Assembly (NCBI GenBank): GCA_965279115.1
Contig: OZ257137.1
Span: 744,001 to 808,000 of the forward strand
Length of the DNA stretch: 64,000 bases
Reading direction: 5' to 3'
Origin: JAEUOS01 sp965279115
Lineage (GTDB): Bacteria; Pseudomonadota; Gammaproteobacteria; Burkholderiales; JAEUOS01
Shown here: positions 8,182 to 16,991 of the stretch, piece by piece
How positions within the stretch are numbered: the stretch's first letter is position 1
Layout of the letters: every line of letters starts with the position of its first letter
Notes under the pieces: model-generated
Database searches by the model: none
Told to the model about the DNA's origin: nothing
Seen by the model: the letters and a program-made list of their open reading frames with translations, nothing else
Position numbers and translations under genes: made by a program

Positions 8182-9159
8182 ATGAAACTCGCACTTCGCC
8201 GCCTGGCCACCCTGCTTGCGTTCCATCTGCTTGCTGCGGCACCGCTGTCACATGCGCAAGCCTGGCCGGACCGGCCGGTGCGCATCATCAACCCCTACGC
8301 GGCCGGCGGGCCTTCCGACCTGGTGGCTCGCCAGCTGGCGGAAGGGCTTTCCACCGAGCTTGGGCAGCGCTTCATCGTCGAGTCGAAAGCCGGCGGCGGC
8401 ACGGTGATTGGCGCGTCCTTCGTCGCCAAGGCACCGGCTGACGGCTATACCCTGCTGCTGGCCACGGTCGCCCCGCTGGTGGTGCAACCGGCCATCAGCA
8501 CCAGCCTGCCCTACGACGCCGCGCGCGATTTCGCCTTTGTCGGCATGTTCGCCACGGTTCCGAACCTGATTGCCGTGCATCCCTCGGTGCCCGCTTCCAA
8601 CGTCAAGGAATTGATCGCCCACGCGGCGAAGAACCCTGGCAAGCTCAACTACGCCTCGGCTGGCGTCGGCACCGGTCCGCACCTGGGCGGCGAGCTGTTC
8701 TCGCGCATGGCCAACGTGAAGATGACCCACGTGCCCTACGCCGGCGCGGCGCCGGCCGTGCTGGGCGTGCTGGGCGGGCAGGTGGAGGTGTCGTTCATCA
8801 ACATCACGCCGCAGTTGCAGCACGTCAGGACGGGCAAACTGCGCGCCATCGCCATCGGCAGCCGCCAGCGCTCCAGCCTGTTGCCGGACGTGCCCACAGT
8901 GGCCGAAGCCGGTTTGCCGGGTTTCGTGTCGGAGTCCTGGAACGGCATCGTCGCGCCGGCCGGCACGCCGCGCGCCAGCATCGAGAGGCTCTCCGCCGCC
9001 ATGGCCAAGGTGATGGGCAGCGCCAAAGTGAAGGAGGCGTTGGCCCCGCTGGGCGCGGAGGTCACGCAGTCCGGGCCGGAGGAGTTCGCGGCCTACGTGA
9101 AGGAAGACGAAAGGCAACTGGTGCCGATCATCAAGAGCTTGGGGCTGACCAGCAACTGA
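8182..9159 (+). CDS. Bug/TctC-family periplasmic solute receptor
   Basis: A 325-residue protein with a signal peptide (MKLALRRLATLLAFHLLAAA then LSHAQA). Start ATG has GGAG 5 bases upstream. Segments AWPDRPVRIINPYAAGGPSD, FIVESKAGGGTVIG, DGYTLLLATVAP, HVPYAGAAPAVLG and LLPDVPTVAEAGLPGF place it in the Bug family. It lies 36 bases behind another Bug gene but the two differ clearly in sequence (HVPYAGAA against HVPYKGSG), so this is not a recent duplication. A short palindrome follows the stop. Confidence 0.94.
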   Translation: MKLALRRLATLLAFHLLAAAPLSHAQAWPDRPVRIINPYAAGGPSDLVARQLAEGLSTELGQRFIVESKAGGGTVIGASFVAKAPADGYTLLLATVAPLVVQPAISTSLPYDAARDFAFVGMFATVPNLIAVHPSVPASNVKELIAHAAKNPGKLNYASAGVGTGPHLGGELFSRMANVKMTHVPYAGAAPAVLGVLGGQVEVSFINITPQLQHVRTGKLRAIAIGSRQRSSLLPDVPTVAEAGLPGFVSESWNGIVAPAGTPRASIERLSAAMAKVMGSAKVKEALAPLGAEVTQSGPEEFAAYVKEDERQLVPIIKSLGLTSN

Positions 9160-9165
9160 CCTGCA

Positions 9166-9180
9166 AGTACGCGGCGTACT
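9166..9180. repeat. 15-base palindrome between convergent genes
   Basis: AGTACGCGGCGTACT is symmetric around one central base. It sits between the stop of the Bug gene (9159) and the stop of the antitoxin gene (9198) that converges on it. It has no T run on either side, so a terminator role is uncertain. Confidence 0.45.
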
Positions 9181-9197
9181 GACGGGGGCCGCTTAAA

Positions 9198-9518
9198 TCA
9201 GGCCATCACCATCTGCATGCGCACTTCGACCTTCAGCGCGCGCTTGATGGCGGCGAATACCGCCGAGATATTGCTCATGGTCGGGTTACCCGACTTGGAC
9301 AGCATCCGGTGCAGACTCTTGGCCGGCTTGTGGATTTCTTCTGCAAGCGCCTCGAAACCAACGGTCGCGTTGACCAGATCACGCAGTATCAGCTTGGCCG
9401 ACTCCGGTTCACCATTGACGAACAGGGTGATGGCTTCATCCAGCAGCGCCTGCGCAAAAGCAGGATCACTCTGCACGCGAGCCGCCACGGTCTCCTTGAA
9501 ATTGCGGGTCAGCGCCAT
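9198..9518 (-). CDS. HigA-like/HI1420-type antitoxin (addiction module antidote)
   Basis: A 106-residue protein with the layout of the HI1420-type addiction module antidote family: an N-terminal TRNFKETVAARVQSDPAFAQ segment and a C-terminal helix-turn-helix (LAEEIHKPAKSLHRMLSKSG then NPTMSNISAVFAAIKRAL). Start ATG at 9518 begins MALTRNF; the longer frame to 9569 overlaps the toxin gene and is rejected. It lies 2 bases after the toxin stop, so the order is toxin then antitoxin, as in HigBA. The protein would neutralise the toxin and repress the pair's promoter. Confidence 0.9.
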   Translation of the reverse strand: MALTRNFKETVAARVQSDPAFAQALLDEAITLFVNGEPESAKLILRDLVNATVGFEALAEEIHKPAKSLHRMLSKSGNPTMSNISAVFAAIKRALKVEVRMQMVMA

Positions 9519-9520
9519 AT

Positions 9521-9859
9521 TCACTTTCCTTGTTTGAGGGTTGACTTGCGGCGCTTGTAGTCGTCCCACAGCACCACCGCTCGGTCGATGTCTTGTTGCT
9601 GGCGCTTCTTGGTGCCGCCGCCAATCAGGATGATGATTTTCATGCCGTCCTTGCCGAGGTAGACGCGCAGTCCTGGGCCCCAGTCAATCTTGTATTCGCC
9701 GATGCCACGGAACCATTCCACATTGGACAGGTTACCCAGTTCCATCCGGCTCACGGCGACTCGTACCTTTGCCGCCGCCGCCGCATCCAGCGATCCAAAC
9801 CATTGTGCAAAGGGGCTATCGCCCTCAGGCAGCAGCAACTCTTTGATCTGGTAGCTCAC
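9521..9859 (-). CDS. RelE/HigB-like toxin (HI1419/Gp49 type)
   Basis: About 112 residues, typical for this toxin family. The segments FAQWFGSLDAAAAAKVR, VEWFRGIGEYKIDWGPGLRVY and IIILIGGGTKKRQQQDIDRA, and the C-terminal DYKRRKS, match the HI1419-type family, whose RelE fold usually acts as a ribosome-dependent mRNA endonuclease. The best start is a GTG at 9859 (VSYQIKELL); a TTG at 9898 is possible, and no clear ribosome site helps. Activity is inferred from family only. It lies between two Bug genes as a two-gene unit with the antitoxin, suggesting local insertion. Confidence 0.88.
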   Translation of the reverse strand: MSYQIKELLLPEGDSPFAQWFGSLDAAAAAKVRVAVSRMELGNLSNVEWFRGIGEYKIDWGPGLRVYLGKDGMKIIILIGGGTKKRQQQDIDRAVVLWDDYKRRKSTLKQGK

Positions 9860-9907
9860 GCACCCAATGGTAACACAAACGTTCCCTTTTGCGCACAACC
9901 ACCTTGA

Positions 9908-10885
9908 TCAGTCAGCCTTCGCGCCGGTCTTCTTCACCAGCTCCGCCCACTTGGGCAACTCCGCACGGATCAGCGCGGTGAATTCGGCCGGGGTGCTGAT
10001 GGTCGGCTCCACCCCCAGTGCGGTGAGTTGCGCGCGCAAGGCCGGTGTGGCCAGGGCGCGAGTGAGGGCTGTATGCAACGTGGTGACGACATCGGCAGGC
10101 AACCCCGCCGGCCCGAGCACGCCCAGCCAGTTGGATACGTCGTAACCCTTGAGTCCCGCCTCGGCAATGGTCGGCACGCCCGGCAGCACGCTCAGGCGGG
10201 ATCTGGACGTCACCGCCACCGCGCGCACCTTGCCGGAACGGATATGTTCGTCGTAGACGGTGAAGGAATCGAAAGTCATGTCGAGCCGCCCGGCCAGGAG
10301 GTCGGTGAGCAGCGGCGCGCTGCCCTTGTAGGGCACATGCAGCATCTCCACCCCCGCCATGCTGGCGAAGAGCGCACCGGCCAGATGGCTGGAACTGCCG
10401 TTGCCGGCCGAGCCGTAGGACAGGCCGCCGCTGCGGGTCTTCGCCAGCGCGATGAGTTCGGTCACTGTCCTTGCGGCAACCGTTGGATGCACCACCAGTA
10501 CGCGCGGCGTCAGGTGCGTCACGCTGACCGGAGTGAAGTCCTTCAGCGGGTCGTAGGGCAATTTGGCATGCAGTGCCGGGTTGATGCTCAGGATGCCCAT
10601 GGTGGCGAAGAACAGGGTGTATCCGTCCGCGGGCGCCTTGGCCACCGCCTCGGCAGCCGGAATGCCGCCTGCGCCGCCCCGGTTCTCGATCACCACCTGC
10701 TGGCCCAACTCGATAGCCAGGCGCTGCGCCATGCCGCGCGACATGAAGTCCGCCGCACCACCCGGCGGGAACGGCACCATCAGGCGGATCGGCCGCTCGG
10801 GCCACGCCGCATGTACCGGCAGTCCTGCTACCGCACCCAGAAACACCGCCATCGCCAGCGCCATGCATTGCAAAAGCTTGATCAT
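9908..10885 (-). CDS. Bug/TctC-family periplasmic solute receptor
   Basis: A 325-residue protein with signal peptide MIKLLQCMALAMAVFLGAVA ending near VHA. Start ATG at 10885 has GGGAG 7 bases upstream on the reverse strand; the longer frame up to 11020 lacks a site. Segments AWPERPIRLMVPFPPGGAAD, VVIENRGGAGG, DGYTLFFATMG, HVPYKGSAPLLTD and LPGVPTIAEAGLKGY are characteristic. It is divergent from the CoA-transferase gene at 11056 across a 170-base gap that should hold both promoters. Its motif set resembles the receptor at 7183-8145 (same FATMGxxxINPAL pattern), pointing to related ligands. Confidence 0.94.
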   Translation of the reverse strand: MIKLLQCMALAMAVFLGAVAGLPVHAAWPERPIRLMVPFPPGGAADFMSRGMAQRLAIELGQQVVIENRGGAGGIPAAEAVAKAPADGYTLFFATMGILSINPALHAKLPYDPLKDFTPVSVTHLTPRVLVVHPTVAARTVTELIALAKTRSGGLSYGSAGNGSSSHLAGALFASMAGVEMLHVPYKGSAPLLTDLLAGRLDMTFDSFTVYDEHIRSGKVRAVAVTSRSRLSVLPGVPTIAEAGLKGYDVSNWLGVLGPAGLPADVVTTLHTALTRALATPALRAQLTALGVEPTISTPAEFTALIRAELPKWAELVKKTGAKAD

Positions 10886-11055
10886 CCCTTGTCTCCCCTC
10901 CCGGTACTTTAGGCCATGCACCGCAGTCTCGTCACCTTGAGTGTCGCCAAGGCTGCTATGCGCGGCCACGTATGCCAGTGTTGCTTCTGCAAAGCCTAGG
11001 CAGCAGACGCGCCTGCGCATACAGTCCGGAGAATGGAAACATCGTCAGCAAGCTC

Positions 11056-12288
11056 ATGAACCCGCCCAACGCCGCCCCGCTTTCGCACGTGAAGGTTCTG
11101 GACCTGAGCCGCATCCTCGCCGCGCCCTGGGCCGGGCAGATCCTCGCCGACCTGGGTGCCGACGTCATCAAGGTCGAGCGCCCCGGCGCCGGCGACGATA
11201 CCCGCGCCTGGGGCCCGCCCTTCCTCAAGGACGTCGACGGCAATGACACGAAGGAAGCAGGCTACTTTCTCGCCGTGAACCGCGGCAAGCGCTCGATCAC
11301 CGTAAGCCTCGACAAACCCGAAGGCCAGAAAATCGTGCGCGAACTGGCGATGCACGCCGACATCGTGCTGGAGAACTACAAGGCCGGAACGCTCGCGCGT
11401 TACGGACTCGACGAAGCCTCGCTGCGCGCCCTCAATCCGCGCCTGATCTATTGCTCGGTGACCGGCTTCGGCCAGACCGGTCCGCGGCGCGACCAGGTGG
11501 CCTACGACTTCCTGATCCAGGCCATGGGTGGCCTCATGAGCGTGACAGGCGAGGCCGACGGCAAGCCTGGCGCCGGGCCGCAGAAAGTGGGCGTGCCCAT
11601 CGTCGACCTGATGACCGGCATGTACACCGCCGTGTCGGTACTGGCCGCACTGGCGCGGCGCAACGAATGCGGGCGCGGCGATTTCATCGATATCGGCATG
11701 CTCGACGTGCAGGTGGCCTCACTCGCCAACCAGGCGATGAACTACCTGGTCTCGGGCAAGGTGCCCAAACGCAACGGCAACGCCCACCCCAACATCCAGC
11801 CGCAGGATGTCTATTCCTGCGCCGATGGCGACGTGATCCTGGTGGTCGGCAACGACGCCCAGTTCGTCAAGCTGTGCGCGGCCCTCGACCACCCGGAATG
11901 GGCGCTGGACGCGCGCTTCTCGGCCAACCCGCAGCGCATCGCCCACCTGGCGGAACTCTCCACCCTGCTGCGCGCGGCCTTTGCGCAGTGGCCTCGCGCC
12001 AGGCTCATCGCCGCGCTGGATGAGGCCGGCGTGCCGTGCGGCGCCATCAACTCGGTGGCCGACGTGTTCGAGGACCCGCAGGTAAAGGCGCGCGGCATGT
12101 TGCGCCACGTACCGCACCCGAGCGGCGTCGACGCGCCACAGGTGGCAAGCCCGATGCGCTTTGCGGAAGCCGCATCCCCATCCATGGCCGCACCGCCGCT
12201 GCTCGGGCAACACAGCGATGCCATCCTCGCCGAACTGGGTTATGACAGCGCGCGCATCGCCACCTTGCGCGCGCAGGGAGTGATCTGA
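11056..12288 (+). CDS. Family III (CaiB/BaiF) CoA-transferase
   Basis: A 410-residue family III CoA-transferase that would move CoA between a donor thioester and a carboxylic acid. Signatures: LDLSRILAAPWAGQILADLG, VIKVERPGAGDDTR, NRGKRSITVSL, ITGFGQTGP-type loop (VTGFGQTGP) and DIGMLDVQVASL, whose D217 aligns with the catalytic Asp of formyl-CoA transferase. The ATG at 11056 opens the family N-terminus; an in-frame ATG at 10972 would add 28 unrelated residues. The GST-like gene follows with zero spacing. A divergent Bug gene lies upstream. Acid substrate unknown. Confidence 0.92.
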   Translation: MNPPNAAPLSHVKVLDLSRILAAPWAGQILADLGADVIKVERPGAGDDTRAWGPPFLKDVDGNDTKEAGYFLAVNRGKRSITVSLDKPEGQKIVRELAMHADIVLENYKAGTLARYGLDEASLRALNPRLIYCSVTGFGQTGPRRDQVAYDFLIQAMGGLMSVTGEADGKPGAGPQKVGVPIVDLMTGMYTAVSVLAALARRNECGRGDFIDIGMLDVQVASLANQAMNYLVSGKVPKRNGNAHPNIQPQDVYSCADGDVILVVGNDAQFVKLCAALDHPEWALDARFSANPQRIAHLAELSTLLRAAFAQWPRARLIAALDEAGVPCGAINSVADVFEDPQVKARGMLRHVPHPSGVDAPQVASPMRFAEAASPSMAAPPLLGQHSDAILAELGYDSARIATLRAQGVI

Positions 12289-12897
12289 ATGCTCAAGCTC
12301 CACTGGTCGCCGAAGTCGCCCTATGTGCGCAAGGTGATGATCTGCGCCCGCGAACTCGGCGTGCTGGACCGTCTTGAACTGGTGCGCTCGGTCGCGGCCA
12401 TGACCAAGCCGAACGAACGCCTCATGCAGGACAACCCGCTGTCAAAAATTCCCACCCTGGTGCTCGACGACGGCCTGGTGCTGTTCGACTCGGCCGTCAT
12501 CTGCGAGTACCTGAACGACCTCGCGGCCGGGCCGCTTTTCCCGCAGCAGGGACGCAACAAGTGGCTCGCGCTGCGCTGGCACGCCTTCGGCGATGGCCTG
12601 CTCGACGCCCTCATCCTGTGGCGCAACGAGCGCGAGCGTGAGGTGCCGCTGCCGGTGTTGATGGAGGCATTCGACCTGAAGGTGAAATCGTCGCTGGCCA
12701 GGCTCGATGGCGAAGCGCAGTCGCTTGGCGACACACCCTTGTGCATAGGCCACGTGGCAGTGGCCTGCGCACTGGGCTATATCGACTACCGCTTCGACGG
12801 GCTCGGCTGGCGCGCGCTGGCGCCGCGGCTGGCGGCCTGGCATCAGACCATTCGCGAGCGTCCGTCCTACAGCGCCACCGAACCGGTCGAAGGCTGA
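12289..12897 (+). CDS. Glutathione S-transferase family protein
   Basis: A 202-residue GST-fold protein. The N-terminal thioredoxin-like domain shows LHWSPKSPYVRKVMICARE (the SPYVRKV turn carries the usual glutathione-activating serine), the cis-proline segment SKIPTLVLDDG and the glutathione-binding DSAVICEYL. A helical C-terminal domain follows from about residue 85. Its ATG immediately follows the CoA-transferase TGA with no spacer, so translation is coupled. Role may be glutathione-dependent isomerisation, dehalogenation or detoxification; not determined. Confidence 0.92.
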   Translation: MLKLHWSPKSPYVRKVMICARELGVLDRLELVRSVAAMTKPNERLMQDNPLSKIPTLVLDDGLVLFDSAVICEYLNDLAAGPLFPQQGRNKWLALRWHAFGDGLLDALILWRNEREREVPLPVLMEAFDLKVKSSLARLDGEAQSLGDTPLCIGHVAVACALGYIDYRFDGLGWRALAPRLAAWHQTIRERPSYSATEPVEG

Positions 12898-12903
12898 AGC
12901 GGA

Positions 12904-12917
12904 CCGGCTGCGGCCGG
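12904..12917. repeat. GC-rich hairpin between convergent genes
   Basis: CCGGC-TGCG-GCCGG lies in the 25-base gap between the GST stop and the convergent Bug stop. It has no T run; it may slow read-through from both sides. Confidence 0.35.
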
Positions 12918-12922
12918 CCGGG

Positions 12923-13888
12923 CTAATCCAGCCTGATGTTGCCGGCCTTGATCACCGCCGCCCATTTGGCGGATTCGGCCTGCATGAGCTGACGGTATTC
13001 CTCGCCGGTGGTGGTGGCGGGCAGCGCACCCTGCTTGATGATCGCATCGCGCACCTCGGGCAGCTTGACCGTCTCGACCAATGCCGCGTGGAATTTCGCG
13101 ACGATATCGGGCGCAATGCCGGCCGGCATGATGATGCCGTAGTTGGACTCCACCAGGATGCGCGGGTAACCGAGTTCGGTCGCGGTCGGCACATTGGGCA
13201 AGAGGTCAATGCGCTGCGGCGTCTCGATGGCGAGCGCGCGCAGGCGCCGCGCATTGATCAGCGGCAGCACCCCGGAGAGGTCGCCGGCGAAGATCTGCAC
13301 CTCGTTGCCGAGCAGCGCGGTGATCGCCGGGGCCGCGCCCTTGTAAGGCACATGCACGATCTCGATGCCGGCTTCCTGGCGCAGCAGTTCGCCGCCCAGG
13401 TGCGGCGTGGTGGCGTTGCCGGCCGAACCGTAGTTGTACTTGCGTGGCGCCGCCTTGGCCGCCGCGATGAGTTCCGGCAGCGTGCCTTCCTTCGCCTCGG
13501 CATTGTTGACGATCACCTGCGGCACCCGCGCCACCAGCGACACATAGGCGATCTTCTGCGCGTCATACGGCAGCTTCATCAGGTGCGGCAGCGAGGTGAT
13601 CCCGCCCGGCGTGCCCATGCCGAAGGTGTAGCCGTCGGGCGCGGCCTTGATGGTGGCGTCCATGCCGATGGTGCCGCTGGCGCCGGCCTTGTTCTCGATG
13701 GTGATGGGTTGGCCGAGTTTCGCCCCCAGCGCCGGCGCCACCGCGCGCGCCAGCATGTCGACCGGACCGCCCGGCGGATAGTTGACGATCAGGCGGATCG
13801 GCCGCGCCGGCCATGCCTGCGCGAGGGCATCAGGCATCGCTGCAAGCGTCGCCAGCAGGGCCGCTGCAAGGGCGATTGTTGTCTTCAT
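12923..13888 (-). CDS. Bug/TctC-family periplasmic solute receptor
   Basis: A 321-residue receptor with signal peptide MKTTIALAAALLATLAAMPD ending near ALAQ. The ATG has GGAGACC 5-10 bases upstream. Segments AWPARPIRLIVNYPPGGPVD, ITIENKAGASGTIG, DGYTFGMGTPGG, HVPYKGAAPAITA and LLPNVPTATELGYP fit the family. It follows the carboxymuconolactone-decarboxylase-family gene by 34 bases on the same strand, below a LysR gene; the three probably serve one regulated pathway. Confidence 0.94.
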   Translation of the reverse strand: MKTTIALAAALLATLAAMPDALAQAWPARPIRLIVNYPPGGPVDMLARAVAPALGAKLGQPITIENKAGASGTIGMDATIKAAPDGYTFGMGTPGGITSLPHLMKLPYDAQKIAYVSLVARVPQVIVNNAEAKEGTLPELIAAAKAAPRKYNYGSAGNATTPHLGGELLRQEAGIEIVHVPYKGAAPAITALLGNEVQIFAGDLSGVLPLINARRLRALAIETPQRIDLLPNVPTATELGYPRILVESNYGIIMPAGIAPDIVAKFHAALVETVKLPEVRDAIIKQGALPATTTGEEYRQLMQAESAKWAAVIKAGNIRLD

Positions 13889-13922
13889 GTCCCGGTCTCC
13901 TTTGTTGTGGTTTGCTGCGTAT

Positions 13923-14492
13923 TCACGCCACGCCGCGCCGCTGCGGCAGCGGGAATGCGGGTTCCACGCCTTCGGGCAGTGGAATCTCGTGGGCGTTCAG
14001 TGTCATGGCCACCATGGTGTAGTAGCCCACCAGGGCGGTGAGTTCGACCACGGTGCGCTCGCCGAAGCGTTCGAGCACCCGCGCGTAGGTGGCATCGCTT
14101 ACCGAGCGGGTACGCCCCAGCTCAAGCGCGTGGCGATAGACGAGCTCGTCGTCGCCCTGCAATCCCGGATCAGACCCGGCGAGGATGGCCTCGATGATCG
14201 CGGCCTCGATGCCCGCCTTCTCGGCCTCCTTGCGATGCGCGTACCACTCGAAGGGCGAGTCGCAGCAGCGCGCGGTGACCAGGATGGCGATCTCGGACAG
14301 GCGCGGTGGCAACGTCGTGCGGTAGCGCAGCAGTTCCCCCAACGCCTGCCAGCGGTCCGCCAGTTCCGGGTTGTGGATGGCGGCACGCAACGGCCCCTGC
14401 ACCCGGCCGCGCGGGCCCGAGACCACCTTGTTGTAGACCGCCAGTTGCTCGGCGTTCATGTCTTCCGGGGCGGGCAGCGTGACTCTGGGCAT
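13923..14492 (-). CDS. Carboxymuconolactone decarboxylase (AhpD-like) family protein
   Basis: A 189-residue helical protein of the CMD family. It carries LRYRTTLPPRLSEIAILVTA, then RCCDSPFEWYAHRKEAEKAG, the EW-x-x-H segment used in this family, and VVELTALVGYYTMVAMTLNA near the C-terminus. The AhpD C-x-x-C disulfide is absent, so a peroxidase role is unlikely; decarboxylase or hydrolase-like acid chemistry is more likely but unproven. Downstream (same strand) lies a Bug receptor 34 bases away, upstream a LysR gene 102 bases away. Confidence 0.88.
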   Translation of the reverse strand: MPRVTLPAPEDMNAEQLAVYNKVVSGPRGRVQGPLRAAIHNPELADRWQALGELLRYRTTLPPRLSEIAILVTARCCDSPFEWYAHRKEAEKAGIEAAIIEAILAGSDPGLQGDDELVYRHALELGRTRSVSDATYARVLERFGERTVVELTALVGYYTMVAMTLNAHEIPLPEGVEPAFPLPQRRGVA

Positions 14493-14594
14493 GGGGTTGC
14501 GGCGAACGGCGTCGTATGCGAGGCCGCAAGCTTATCGCCGGGGCCGACCTTGCGCCTACCGTCGAGGCGGCATGCCTGCTATGCCGGGGCGGAA

Positions 14595-15599
14595 CTATCG
14601 CTTGGGTACCGGCCCGCTACGCCACATGCCATCACGCGCCATGCTGCCGACCATGTCGACAATTTCCCGCGCCACCGCGGCCACTGCGCGCCCCGGCCCC
14701 TTGGAACGCGCTGTCGCCATGGATATGGTGCGTTGCAAGGTGGGGTTGACGATGGGCGCAGCCTGCAGGCGACCGTCGGCAACCTCCTGCCATACCGCGT
14801 GCAGCGGCAACACGGTGTACAGGCGTTCGTTGGCCACCAGCGACTTCATCAGGGGCAGCGAATCGGCCTCGATCACCGGCGCCAGGGTGATGCGTTGCGC
14901 ACGGGCAGTGGCGTCGAGCGCGTTGCGCAGGCCGTTGGGTGCGCCCGGCAGGATGAAGGGCAGTTCGTCGAGAGCGCTGAACTCGACGCGTTCGCCGGAA
15001 GTACGCTTGTCTCCGGCAGCGCCGATCAGGTAGCTGTCCACGGTGGCGAGCGATTGTTCATGTTCCGGCAGGGAGGCGCCATAGCGGTACAGGATGGCGA
15101 TGTCGATGCGCGCGTCGGCCAGCCATTCCTCCACCTGACCGCTGGAGCCCTCGAGGATGCGCAGCCGCACCGCCGGATGCGCCGCGCGGATGCGGGTGAA
15201 CAGCCGCCCCACCAGGGGATTCGCGATCGAGGGCAAGGATCCGACGGTGACCTGCCCGGCAGGCTCGCGGGCCTCGCCGCGCACCTCGTTCTCGAGTTGT
15301 TCCGCGTCCTCGAGCAGCATCTTCACGTGCGGGAAAATCCGCTCGCCCACCTCGGACAAGGAAACGCCGCGCCCGGTGCGGTTGAACAGGCGCGCGCCGC
15401 AATCGCGCTCCATGGCGTTCAACTGGCGCGACAGCAGCGACTGGTTGCTGTCAAGGAAGATCGCTGCCCGCGTCAGGCTGCCAAGTTCCGCGATGGCCAG
15501 GAAGGTGCGCCACTTGTTGAGATCGGCGGCGATGTCGAGGCGGATGGTGGTCGGCTTTGGCGCGGGCATGGGCTCAGGGCGCACTGCGGGGAGGGGCAT
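14595..15599 (-). CDS. LysR-family transcriptional regulator
   Basis: A 334-residue LysR protein: N-terminal winged helix at about residues 27-85 (WRTFLAIAELGSLTRAAIFL, SQSLLSRQLNAME, GARLFNRTGRGVSLSEVG) and a C-terminal effector domain starting near PAGQVTVGSLPSIANPLVG. It has an unusual 20-odd residue N-terminal tail before the DNA-binding domain; an internal ATG at 15569 would shorten this. It is divergent from the CoA-transferase at 15741 (141-base gap) and heads the CMD and Bug genes on its own strand, so it probably controls one or both sides in response to a pathway acid. Confidence 0.93.
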   Translation of the reverse strand: MPLPAVRPEPMPAPKPTTIRLDIAADLNKWRTFLAIAELGSLTRAAIFLDSNQSLLSRQLNAMERDCGARLFNRTGRGVSLSEVGERIFPHVKMLLEDAEQLENEVRGEAREPAGQVTVGSLPSIANPLVGRLFTRIRAAHPAVRLRILEGSSGQVEEWLADARIDIAILYRYGASLPEHEQSLATVDSYLIGAAGDKRTSGERVEFSALDELPFILPGAPNGLRNALDATARAQRITLAPVIEADSLPLMKSLVANERLYTVLPLHAVWQEVADGRLQAAPIVNPTLQRTISMATARSKGPGRAVAAVAREIVDMVGSMARDGMWRSGPVPKR

Positions 15600-15740
15600 T
15601 ATCGGTCATGTCGGGCGGGGACCTGCGCCTGGAACCGGGCGTTTCATACCTGCTATATGCTGCACGCCCCTGACAAGGCCGCCACGCCCGGCATACTGTG
15701 TCAGTCCGTGCAAATGTCGCCCCCTGGAGATCCATCGCGC

Positions 15741-16931
15741 ATGTCCCACTCAGACGCTCCCGCCGCGCCCCGGCCCCCCGGCAACGGGCCGCTCGCCGGC
15801 TATGTGATCCTCGACCTCACCCGCGTGCTTGCCGGTCCCTATTGCACGATGATCCTGTGCGATCTGGGCGCCACGGTGATCAAGGTGGAGCAACCCGGCA
15901 CGGGCGACGATTCGCGCGGTTTCCTGCCCTTCATCAACGGAGAGTCCGCGTTTTTCGCTTCCGTGAACCGCGGCAAGAAATCGATCGCGCTTGACCTCAA
16001 GATCGCGGGAGACCGCGCGATTTTCGAATCGCTGCTGGCGCGCGCCGATGTGCTGGTGGAGAACTTCCGGCCCGGTGTGCTCGACAAGATCGGCTATGGC
16101 TGGTCGCACCTCGAGGCCCGCTACCCGCGCCTGGTGCTGGCGTCGATCTCCGGTTTCGGCCAGACCGGCCCGTATCGCGAAAAGGGCGCCTATGACCCGG
16201 TGGTGGTGGCCATGAGCGGCCTGATGAGCATTACCGGCTTTCCGGGCATGCCGCCGGCGCGGCCCGGCACCTCCATCGGCGACCTTGCGGCGGCACTGTT
16301 CGCGGCCAACGGCATCCAGGCGGCGCTGCTGCAACGCGCGCGCACCGGGCGCGGCTGCCAGATCGACGTGGCCATGCTGGAATGCCAGATCGCGCTGCTC
16401 GAAATGGGCATCGCACGCACCCTGGCCGACGGCGTCTCGCCCGGACCGCTCGGCGCCGGCCACCCCGGCTCCGCGCCTTACGACGCATTCCGCGCGGCCG
16501 ACGGGTACCTGGTGATCTGCGCCGGCACCGACGGGTTGTTCGCCGCGTTCGCCAAACTGCTGGGTTTCCCCGAATGGATCGCCGACCCCCGCTTCGTTGA
16601 CCGCAAGTCACGCGTGGCCAACCAGGCGATCCTCAAGACCGCCATCGAAGCCCGGCTTGCCGAACATCCGGTGACCGAATGGCTGCATCGCCTGGACCGC
16701 GCCGGCATCCCGGCCGGGCCGGTCAACGACATCGCGGCGATGATGTCCGACCCGCAGGTCCTCGCGCGCGGGGTGATCCTGGACATCGCCGGCAGCCCGG
16801 GGCAGAAAGCCGCCGCCACGCCGCTGCTGCTGGGTGGTGCCGCGTATCCGCAAAACCTGCCGCCGGCGCCCGCGCTGGACGGAAACCGCGACGAGATCCT
16901 GCGTTTCGCGGCCGCCGGCGCGACGCGTTAA
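15741..16931 (+). CDS. Family III (CaiB/BaiF) CoA-transferase, Asp-to-Glu at the catalytic position
   Basis: A 396-residue family III CoA-transferase with LDLTRVLAGPYCTMILCDLG, VIKVEQPGTGDDSR, NRGKKSIALDL and ISGFGQTGPY. At the catalytic position the motif reads DVAMLECQIALLE, so E214 stands where formyl-CoA transferase has Asp169. GGAGA at 15726-15730 precedes the ATG at 15741. The frame is open far upstream (back to 13782) only because it runs antisense to the LysR, CMD and Bug genes. It is followed after 60 bases by an MFS gene and then a Gfo/Idh/MocA gene. Together with the divergent LysR set this looks like a small catabolic locus for a CoA-activated acid. Confidence 0.91.
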   Translation: MSHSDAPAAPRPPGNGPLAGYVILDLTRVLAGPYCTMILCDLGATVIKVEQPGTGDDSRGFLPFINGESAFFASVNRGKKSIALDLKIAGDRAIFESLLARADVLVENFRPGVLDKIGYGWSHLEARYPRLVLASISGFGQTGPYREKGAYDPVVVAMSGLMSITGFPGMPPARPGTSIGDLAAALFAANGIQAALLQRARTGRGCQIDVAMLECQIALLEMGIARTLADGVSPGPLGAGHPGSAPYDAFRAADGYLVICAGTDGLFAAFAKLLGFPEWIADPRFVDRKSRVANQAILKTAIEARLAEHPVTEWLHRLDRAGIPAGPVNDIAAMMSDPQVLARGVILDIAGSPGQKAAATPLLLGGAAYPQNLPPAPALDGNRDEILRFAAAGATR

Positions 16932-16991
16932 CATCGGGAGCCGCGAGCCCTCCGGCAACGGCGCGACTTCGGTAGCGCATCTTCCATTCCA

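Noticed and set aside
13782..15740. Forward reading frame of about 650 codons in front of the second CoA-transferase
   Set aside because: It is antisense to the LysR, CMD and Bug genes and has no domain of its own; high G+C simply removes stop codons. The true start is the ATG at 15741.
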